DNA of 64,000 bases from Paenibacillus sp. BSR1-1 (lineage in GTDB: Bacteria; Bacillota; Bacilli; Bacillales; Cytobacillaceae). Both the position numbers and the translations under genes were made by a program. A model generated the notes under the pieces. It did not search any database. It was not told the origin of the DNA and saw only the letters and a list, made by a program, of their open reading frames with translations. Shown piece by piece: positions 58,537 through 64,000 of the stretch (within the stretch, counting starts at the first letter, position 1; every line of letters starts with the position of its first letter). The stretch is from NCBI RefSeq assembly GCF_030403775.1, contig NZ_JAQMWQ010000015.1, positions 62,001 through 126,000 of the forward strand, in the 5' to 3' direction.

Positions 58537-59841
58537 CTAATAATTACGAGCCACTTCACCGCTGACACTCTTCTCCTCGCTAAGCTCCGGATGAGCCTTC
58601 CTAACAACGGATGGTCTTGCAAGAATCAGAGTCACGACGAGGAAAAGGCAAGCCGAAAGCAGAAGTATCCATTGAGCAGGGAAAATATCATACAAAAAGC
58701 CGTACAACACCATTCCTAACGGCATTAAGGCCATTGCCATTGTTTCCACAATGGAAAACACGCGTCCTTTAAAATCATCCTCAATCTGCTTTTGCAGCAT
58801 CACCTGAATAGGAGTATTAACAGTGATAATCAAAGTTCCTAAACCAAACATGATGATCAAATAATAACCAAATACCGCGGTGCCAGACATTGAGATGAGG
58901 ATGGGGACTGCCGCTCCACCCATGATAATTCCCATTCCGATAAAGGCTCGTTTGGCTAAACGAAACGGAAATTTAACTTCTTTTCTGACTGAAAAATAAA
59001 CGGACAATACTAGCATTCCGATCGCAAATGCCCCTTGGGTAAAGCCAAAATTCCTGGAAGCCATTTTCAATTTTTCAATAAGGATGAAGGAATAGCCGAC
59101 CTCGTAGGCACCAAAGAGGAAATTAATTAACAGTGCCATCCAGATGATGGTAACGATTAATGAATGCTGTTTCAAATAATGAATTCCAGCCTTCATGCTT
59201 TGCCACATCGATTCTTTCACTTCCCCCTTTACCTCCTCTTTCCTGTTGGCAAACAAGGTAAAATTCATTGTTGACTCCAACAAAATGGCGATGATGGATG
59301 CGCCCATATAGGTAATAAGGAAAACCGGCATGGATACAGCACCATAAAGAAGTCCTCCCACAGCCGGACTGGCAATGGCGGCAAAGGAGATCGACATTTG
59401 ATTCAACGACATCGCTTTTTGAATTCGTTCCTTGTCAACAAGCCCTGTTATTGATGAGGTAAACGCCACTCCTGAGAACATTGAGGTAAGTGACAAAATA
59501 CAAGAAGTCGTATATACGGCTGCCAAGGATAAGCCCGATGTTACGGTTACAGTGAGCAGCCCGGCTATGGCTAAGGTTGTCGCTGCTTGTGAAGTAATGG
59601 CAATTATTTTTCGCGAATATTTATCCGTTAAGTAGCCAGCAAAAGGAGCTGCAAGGGTTCGCGGCAGTATATTGCAGATAAGATTGGCAGCAAAACTCGT
59701 GGCCGATCCTGTTAGTTGTAAAATATAAAAACTGACAGCAAAGGAATATATTTGCGCTCCAAAGGAAGAAATCAGCTTGCTTATTGTGAATGTCCAGAGA
59801 TGATACGTGGCTTTTTTTAGCCTTAAACGGTCCTCCATCAT
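58537..59841 (-). CDS. MFS exporter under twin palindromic operators
   Basis: A 434-aa, 12-helix MFS protein of the macrolide/enterobactin-exporter type: LTDKYSRKIIAITS in loop 2-3, FSGVAFTSSITGLV, and MLQKQIEDDFKGRVFSIVE in the second half. ATG 59841 follows GGGGTGG; a GTG at 59850 is inside that site. Divergent from the XRE-TPR regulator with two identical-type palindromes between them, so it is probably repressed or induced by that regulator. Confidence 0.88.
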   Translation of the reverse strand: MMEDRLRLKKATYHLWTFTISKLISSFGAQIYSFAVSFYILQLTGSATSFAANLICNILPRTLAAPFAGYLTDKYSRKIIAITSQAATTLAIAGLLTVTVTSGLSLAAVYTTSCILSLTSMFSGVAFTSSITGLVDKERIQKAMSLNQMSISFAAIASPAVGGLLYGAVSMPVFLITYMGASIIAILLESTMNFTLFANRKEEVKGEVKESMWQSMKAGIHYLKQHSLIVTIIWMALLINFLFGAYEVGYSFILIEKLKMASRNFGFTQGAFAIGMLVLSVYFSVRKEVKFPFRLAKRAFIGMGIIMGGAAVPILISMSGTAVFGYYLIIMFGLGTLIITVNTPIQVMLQKQIEDDFKGRVFSIVETMAMALMPLGMVLYGFLYDIFPAQWILLLSACLFLVVTLILARPSVVRKAHPELSEEKSVSGEVARNY

Positions 59842-59857
59842 CAAATCCACCCCAAAA

Positions 59858-59874
59858 GTTTAATTTAATTAAAC
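59858..59874. promoter_or_regulatory. Palindromic operator 1 between MFS and regulator genes
   Basis: GTTTAATTTAATTAAAC is a near-perfect 17-bp palindrome just upstream of the MFS ribosome site. It matches operator 2 at 16 of 17 positions. Confidence 0.72.
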
Positions 59875-59912
59875 AAATCATAACATGGAGGCCACTTCCA
59901 TTTCAAGAAAAA

Positions 59913-59929
59913 GTTTAATATAATTAAAC
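59913..59929. promoter_or_regulatory. Palindromic operator 2 between MFS and regulator genes
   Basis: GTTTAATATAATTAAAC, 17 bp, contains a TATAAT at 59919-59924, a likely -10 for the regulator gene. Binding here would be autoregulatory. The two sites are 55 bp apart, start to start. Confidence 0.72.
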
Positions 59930-59965
59930 TAATTAATTAATTTGCCTAGGGAAGTGCTTATTGGA

Positions 59966-61201
59966 ATGTTAGGAGAACGAATTCGGGAAATTAGAAAAAG
60001 GAAAAAGATGACGCTTGAGGCGCTGGCTGGCGAGGAACTCACAAAAGGAATGCTCAGTTTAATTGAAAATAATAAAGCAAAGCCTTCAATGGAAAGTTTA
60101 GCCTATATCGCAAAACGTCTCGGGGTAGAGGTCACTGAACTTTTAGAAGAGGTAAGTTCGCTTGAATTAAGAGAAGTGTTAGAAAAAGCGGAGAAATTAT
60201 ATAATGTGAAACTTGATAAATCACCTGAAAGGTATCGACAGATTGCAGCCCTCATTGAACCATATATTGAGAATCTCTCAAATGGATATGAGTCTGCCCG
60301 ATTATTGGATATATATAGCCGTTGTCTTTATCATGACAAAAAAGAGGGCTGGCGGGGGCTTTCCAATCGGGCTGCCATCATGTACGATGAGATGATGCTA
60401 ACGGCAAAACGGGCCAGTATTGGCATCTTCCGTGCAATCGTGAAATTCCTAGAGCATGATTATTCTGAAGCATTATCCATATTGTTGTCAGAGCGGGCTG
60501 AACTTGAAGCAAACCATGCTTACATCGACCCGATGACCCGTGTGGACCTAGATTACAATGAAGCGATTTTGCATTTCGCTGTCGGAGATTCTGATTCCGC
60601 CACAGCTGTGATGGAAAGTGCCATTGATTTTTCAAAAGAGCACCGAATCTTCTATCGGATTGATGATTTATACAGGCTTGCTGCAGCACATGGCGAGATG
60701 ACCCGCGATGAGGATAAAAAACGGCATTTTACGTTGAAGTTAAAGCAATATGGTGAATTTGCTGATGATACATTTTCACTTGTGTTTTATGATGTTTTTA
60801 CGGTTATGTCGCTTATTTCTGAACAGAAGGCTTATGCCGAAGCGTTAATTATCATTGATGACTATTTATCGGACCCGAAATTGGCGGATAACTTTGAAGA
60901 TTTATTTTTCCTTGAAAAAGGAAAAGCTTATTACGGCCTTAAACGCTATGCCGAAGCCATTCCATTCCTTGAAAAAGCCAAAACCACGAAATGGGCCCAT
61001 CATCCGTTTGATTTGTCGCTATTATACATTGCCGATGTATTCAAAGCTCTTTGTTATCACGAACTTGGGAACAGAGACAAAGCCCTTCAAACTTCATCGG
61101 AGGCAGTCGAAAATTATCGGCCGCTCCCGGATTCGAAGTATAAGGATTTTGCTAATGAAACGTATAGAATTATTCAGGAGTCCGGGAAAAATTCATGCTA
61201 A
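59966..61201 (+). CDS. XRE-family regulator with TPR repeats
   Basis: A 411-aa protein. The N-terminal HTH_3 (IREIRKRKKMTLEALAG, GMLSLIENNKAKPSMESLAYIAKRL) is followed by about 330 residues of helical TPR-like repeats ending DKALQTSSEAVENYRPL. The layout resembles peptide-responsive RRNPP regulators and YtxM/YxaO-like forms, though no cognate peptide gene is seen. ATG 59966 follows AGGGAAGTG. Probably controls itself and the divergent MFS gene through the twin operators. Confidence 0.87.
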   Translation: MLGERIREIRKRKKMTLEALAGEELTKGMLSLIENNKAKPSMESLAYIAKRLGVEVTELLEEVSSLELREVLEKAEKLYNVKLDKSPERYRQIAALIEPYIENLSNGYESARLLDIYSRCLYHDKKEGWRGLSNRAAIMYDEMMLTAKRASIGIFRAIVKFLEHDYSEALSILLSERAELEANHAYIDPMTRVDLDYNEAILHFAVGDSDSATAVMESAIDFSKEHRIFYRIDDLYRLAAAHGEMTRDEDKKRHFTLKLKQYGEFADDTFSLVFYDVFTVMSLISEQKAYAEALIIIDDYLSDPKLADNFEDLFFLEKGKAYYGLKRYAEAIPFLEKAKTTKWAHHPFDLSLLYIADVFKALCYHELGNRDKALQTSSEAVENYRPLPDSKYKDFANETYRIIQESGKNSC

Positions 61202-61243
61202 AGGATATAAGGAGCTCCTCCTAATTACTTGCTAGTAGCATTT

Positions 61244-61555
61244 TTCTTGCTGATGGGCATTAAGAGACTCTCCTATTTACCTCGAGCCGTCTCTTTTCTT
61301 GCTGACGGGCATTAGGAGACTCTCCTATTTACCGCGGGCCGTCTCTTTTCTTGCTGATGGGCATTAGGAGACTCTCCTATTTACCGCGGGCCGTCTCTTT
61401 TCTTGCTGATGGGCATTAGGAGACTCTCCTATTTACCTCGAGCGGCCTTATTTCTTGTTGACGGGCATTAGGGGCTCCTCCTAATTACCTCGAGCACCCT
61501 TTTTTCCTTGAGAACGGGCATTAGGTCCTTTCTTAATGACCGGAGGCGGCCATTT
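61244..61555. repeat. 52-bp tandem repeat array B (six units)
   Basis: Starts of TTCTTGCTGA-like units fall at 61244, 61296, 61348, 61400, 61452 and 61504, each exactly 52 bp apart. Inner units contain the TAGGAGA-C-TCTCCTA palindrome and ACGGGCA/ATTTACC boundaries; outer units are degenerate and the last ends TGACCGGAGGCGG, echoing array A at 24706. It lies between two plus-strand genes. No ORF with a ribosome site is present. Confidence 0.9.
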
Positions 61556-61654
61556 TTGTCTTATTATCAATACGATGTAAAAATATGAAACAACCACGTT
61601 ATTTTATTCGTCTTAGAAAGTGTAATAAGTTTTTTACGAAAGGAAACTAAAGAA

Positions 61655-62236
61655 TTGAAGCGGATAGGAAGTTTATCATTCACATTATTACTCATCATAT
61701 TCACTATCCTATACGTCATTGTGTTTCATAAGGAATCAATTCCTTTTATGGGATCGAATAACAAGCAGACAACGCCTTTACCAACTGATCTCCATCCGGT
61801 TGTGAAAGAACGAAGCAATCAATTAATCCAGCAGGCTGCCAAAAAAGGAATTGTACTTGTGATTACAGATGGATTCCGAAGTGCAGAAGACCAGGATCGA
61901 CTTTTTGAAAAAGGCCGTACTTCTGAAGGAAATATTGTAACGTATGCAAAAGGCGGAGAGTCCTACCACAATTTTGGGCTTGCCATCGATTTTGCGTTAA
62001 AGACTCCTGAAGGTAATGTCATTTGGGACATGAATTATGATGGAAATAAAAATGGTGTCGCGGATTGGACCGAGGTGGTTAAAATGGCAAAATCCTTAGG
62101 ATTCCAATGGGGAGGCGATTGGGCCAAATTTAAAGATTATCCCCATTTAGAAATGGATTTTGGCTTGACGATTGCTGATTTGCAGAATGGAGAAAGACCA
62201 CCAAACTCATCTTTGACAGCAGACGGCGAACAGTGA
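61655..62236 (+). CDS. CwlK/LdcB-type M15 peptidoglycan peptidase
   Basis: A 193-aa membrane-anchored protein. One N-terminal helix (LSFTLLLIIFTILYVIVF) then a VanY-like domain: ITDGFRSAEDQDRLF, SYHNFGLAIDFAL (HxxxxxxxD zinc motif) and YPHLEMDFG with the third His. CwlK-like enzymes cleave L-Ala-D-Glu or D-Ala-D-Ala-type bonds in wall peptides. TTG 61655 is the start, about 10 bases after AAAGGA. It follows the 52-bp array. Confidence 0.88.
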   Translation: MKRIGSLSFTLLLIIFTILYVIVFHKESIPFMGSNNKQTTPLPTDLHPVVKERSNQLIQQAAKKGIVLVITDGFRSAEDQDRLFEKGRTSEGNIVTYAKGGESYHNFGLAIDFALKTPEGNVIWDMNYDGNKNGVADWTEVVKMAKSLGFQWGGDWAKFKDYPHLEMDFGLTIADLQNGERPPNSSLTADGEQ

Positions 62237-62256
62237 CAGTCACTGTTCGCCTTTTA
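62225..62256. terminator. Terminator of the peptidase gene
   Basis: GGCGAACAGTGA (62225-62236) and TCACTGTTCGCC (62240-62251), a perfect 12-bp stem with CTTTTAT after it. It faces the convergent deoD gene. Confidence 0.9.
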
Positions 62257-62262
62257 TAATGG

Positions 62263-62982
62263 CTAAGCCAATTCCAAAGCAATCTCCATCATATTTGTAA
62301 AAGCTACTTGTCTTTCTTCTGGTGTCGTTTGTTCATGTCGAATAATATGATCACTTACCGTTAATATGGTGAGCGCATTAACTCCGGCATAGGCTGCATT
62401 CATATAAAGACCGGCCGTCTCCATTTCCACACACAAAATCCCCATCTTCCGCCATTTTTCCAACGCAGTTTCATCGGCATTATAAAAAATATCGCTAGAA
62501 AGAACATTTCCGACATGGACTGGAAACCCTTTTTGGTCCGCTGACCTTTTCGCTTTTTCCAATAAGGCAAATGAGGCAATATTGGAGTATTCTCCTGGAA
62601 GATTGTATTGATGAACATACCGGGAGTCCGTAGAAGCCCCCATGGCAAAAACGATATCATACAAATTCATAGAGTCTTGGATAGCACCGCATGTCCCAAT
62701 CCGGATCAAATTTTTCACACCAAAAATATGAATCAGCTCCCAAGAATAAAGACTCATACTCGGCATGCCCATACCTGTTCCCATGACAGATACTTTCTTT
62801 CCTTTATACGTTCCGGTAAATCCCAGCATATTACGGACGGAATTGAATTGAACCGCGTCATCTAAATAGGTTTCGGCAATAAATTTTGCTCTTAGTGGAT
62901 CCCCAGGCAAAAGGATGGTTTCCGCAATCTCTACGCCATTTGGTTTAATATGCGGGGTTTCTTTATGATTAGCTGTGTTCAT
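62263..62982 (-). CDS. deoD: Purine nucleoside phosphorylase
   Basis: A 239-aa hexameric PNP: PHIKPNGVEIAETILLPGDPLRAKFIAE in parts, GTYKGKKVSVMGTGMGMPS, CVEMETAGLY near residue 180 (substrate Glu and Met) and TVSDH. Cleaves purine ribo- and deoxyribonucleosides with phosphate. It starts at ATG 62982 after AAAGGAGAG; the upstream 17 codons have no ribosome site. Functional link to guaC in purine salvage is metabolic, not operonic. Confidence 0.95.
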   Translation of the reverse strand: MNTANHKETPHIKPNGVEIAETILLPGDPLRAKFIAETYLDDAVQFNSVRNMLGFTGTYKGKKVSVMGTGMGMPSMSLYSWELIHIFGVKNLIRIGTCGAIQDSMNLYDIVFAMGASTDSRYVHQYNLPGEYSNIASFALLEKAKRSADQKGFPVHVGNVLSSDIFYNADETALEKWRKMGILCVEMETAGLYMNAAYAGVNALTILTVSDHIIRHEQTTPEERQVAFTNMMEIALELA

Positions 62983-63202
62983 CTTTGTTTCTCTCCTTTT
63001 CATGACCTTTAATAAAACCCTTAAATTTAACAACGCTTACAAATCTATATATTGTGAAAATTTTTTAGTGGGTATACAAATTGTAGTATATGTATTATTA
63101 TTTTAAATAATAAAAATATTGTATAAACTTTACCATATATCTCACAACATAAAGGATAGACCTAAATTTTGGTGCTATTACTAGAATAACCATTTAAGCC
63201 AA

Positions 63203-63260
63203 TTACTCTTCTAATTATGAAGAGTAAGAAGCCTCTTCTTTCGTTTAGGAGAGGTTTTTT
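63203..63260 (+). ncRNA. Tandem hairpins ending in a T-run (candidate small RNA or leader)
   Basis: TTACTCTTC/GAAGAGTAA (63203-63227) is a perfect 9-bp hairpin. Directly after it CCTCTTCT/AGGAGAGG (63232-63254) is a second stem followed by six T. No gene ends just upstream on this strand. It lies in the 300-bp gap before the zinc-knuckle gene, so it may be an attenuated leader of that gene or a short independent RNA. No further ORF or operator is seen in this gap. Confidence 0.45.
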
Positions 63261-63336
63261 CAATTAAAACGGATTATACCAAATACTTCAAGGTATTACA
63301 TTTTTTGAAATAATTTAGTTAGAGGGGTGAGGACAA

Positions 63337-63756
63337 TTGGAATCAGTTGAAAAAAAGCGGTTTTCTACGAAAGGTCTGTGTACTGTAGAAGGATGCTGTG
63401 AACCTATTAAAGCTCGGCAGCTATGTAATAAGCATTACGTGCGAATGAGAAGAAGAGGGAATACGGATACCATTAGGGTAGAGGCCCGCTCGGTTGACCA
63501 TTGTCTGGCAATAGATTGTACCAAGCCCTACTTTGCCAATGGTTACTGCGAACACCATAACTATATTTACAAAAAAATAGGCTATCCACACACACCCAAG
63601 GAAATTAAATTATGCGGGGTTGAAGATTGTTTTAATTATCATTTTCTTCGAGGGCTCTGTGAAGTCCACTACTACGAGTGGATGTCTAACCTAAAAAAAT
63701 TTCAGTTTGACCAGCAGCCTAAGAAAGAAAAAGAGAAAGCTGGAATAGGTAAGTAG
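63337..63756 (+). CDS. Triple zinc-knuckle hypothetical protein
   Basis: A 139-aa protein from TTG 63337 (GGGGTGAGG upstream). Three consecutive motifs obey C-x4-C-x9-C-x2-H exactly: CTVEGC with CNKH (residues 15-33), CLAIDC with CEHH and CGVEDC with CEVH. Each would bind one zinc. The tail is Lys/Glu/Gln-rich. Similar single knuckles occur in phage HNH and regulatory proteins, but I know no named three-copy family. No nuclease HNH core is visible. A nucleic-acid-binding role is inference. Confidence 0.72.
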   Translation: MESVEKKRFSTKGLCTVEGCCEPIKARQLCNKHYVRMRRRGNTDTIRVEARSVDHCLAIDCTKPYFANGYCEHHNYIYKKIGYPHTPKEIKLCGVEDCFNYHFLRGLCEVHYYEWMSNLKKFQFDQQPKKEKEKAGIGK

Positions 63757-63803
63757 AAAATATTATCACACTATCGTCACAAGATCCTTTAGATAAACCT
63801 CAG

Positions 63804-63833
63804 TTGATTTTTACATTATGACCTTTCTATAAT
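63804..63833 (+). promoter_or_regulatory. Promoter of the right-edge HAD gene
   Basis: TTGATT (63804), 18 bp, TATAAT (63828-63833). Transcription would start near 63841, which places ATG 63842 at the very RNA end. Confidence 0.55.
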
Positions 63834-63865
63834 GAGTAGTAATGAAATTGAAGAGAGGGATTCAT

Positions 63866-64000
63866 ATTAATATTTTGTGGGACTTCGACGGGACTCTTTT
63901 TGATACTTATCCAGCCCTTGTCGAAGGATTTATTAAATTAAGCCAGCAAGAACTAGACCGAACTGAAGTGCTGAAATGGTTAAAAAAAGATTCCTTAACA
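63866..64000 (+). CDS. HAD-family hydrolase, 5-prime end only
   Basis: The visible 45 codons begin NILWDFDGTLFDTYPALVEGF, the HAD motif I (DxDGT) of phosphoglycolate-phosphatase-like enzymes; the rest lies beyond the window. ATT 63866 is six bases after GAGAGGG and gives the family N-terminus. The in-frame ATG 63842 has no ribosome site and would sit at the RNA 5-prime end; TTG 63875 is another option. The start is therefore provisional. Confidence 0.7.
   Translation, partial: MNILWDFDGTLFDTYPALVEGFIKLSQQELDRTEVLKWLKKDSLT

Overview
The window looks like chromosome of an aerobic, spore-forming Bacillaceae (Bacillus/Neobacillus-like). The evidence is low GC with AGGAGG-type ribosome sites and SigA-type promoters, a complete gerA-type germinant-receptor operon, two YjcZ-type sporulation miniproteins, a CwlK-type peptidase, a yhfU/yhfT/yhfS-like biotin-linked set, and many intrinsic terminators. 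The species cannot be fixed from the sequence.

Region 1 (about 0.5-14.4 kb, minus strand) is an aromatic-catabolism locus. A ten-gene operon reads from a cupin gene (10926) through a type I extradiol dioxygenase, a catalytically degenerate SDR, a ThDP enzyme, an aldehyde dehydrogenase, an aspartate-dehydrogenase-like protein, Rieske oxygenase alpha and beta subunits and a cis-dihydrodiol dehydrogenase to a double-VOC protein (522). Next to it are an MFS transporter, an IclR regulator and an alpha/beta hydrolase. The cupin, transporter and hydrolase promoters each carry a pair of 16-bp palindromes (best copy GTTTTATATATAAAAC) about 100 bp apart, bracketing -35/-10. This is a candidate IclR looping regulon.

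Region 2 (38.9-47.7 kb, minus strand) is a second aromatic locus. It holds a two-component flavin monooxygenase, its flavin reductase, a RibF-like protein without a recognisable flavokinase motif, a LigB-type extradiol dioxygenase, an MhpC-like hydrolase, an MhpD-like hydratase and an MFS transporter. A XylR_N/V4R-PucR type regulator lies upstream. Each locus lacks late steps that the other partly supplies.

Between and after these lie housekeeping and accessory genes: an ECF sigma/PadR/HAAS-SEDS operon whose SEDS protein has lost the expected catalytic Asp; small hydrolases; a CAP-domain secreted protein; a dicarboxylate symporter; a purine permease; bioB and bioY with BirA-like sites; yhfT/yhfS; VanZ; glycerate kinase; an EF-G-binding FusB-type protein; paiB; comB; the ger operon with a small 2-TM fourth gene; guaC with a structured leader; an MFS/TPR-regulator pair with twin palindromic operators; cwlK; deoD; a triple zinc-knuckle protein; and the start of a HAD hydrolase at the right edge.

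Non-coding structure is unusually rich. Three separate loci (24.7, 35.5 and 61.2 kb) carry repeats with the same 52-bp period and related cores. Two other arrays (2.4 and 32.1 kb) are built from modules of about 21 bp with a TATCCG core. Two copies of a miniature inverted-repeat element lie at 14.5 and 38.8 kb.
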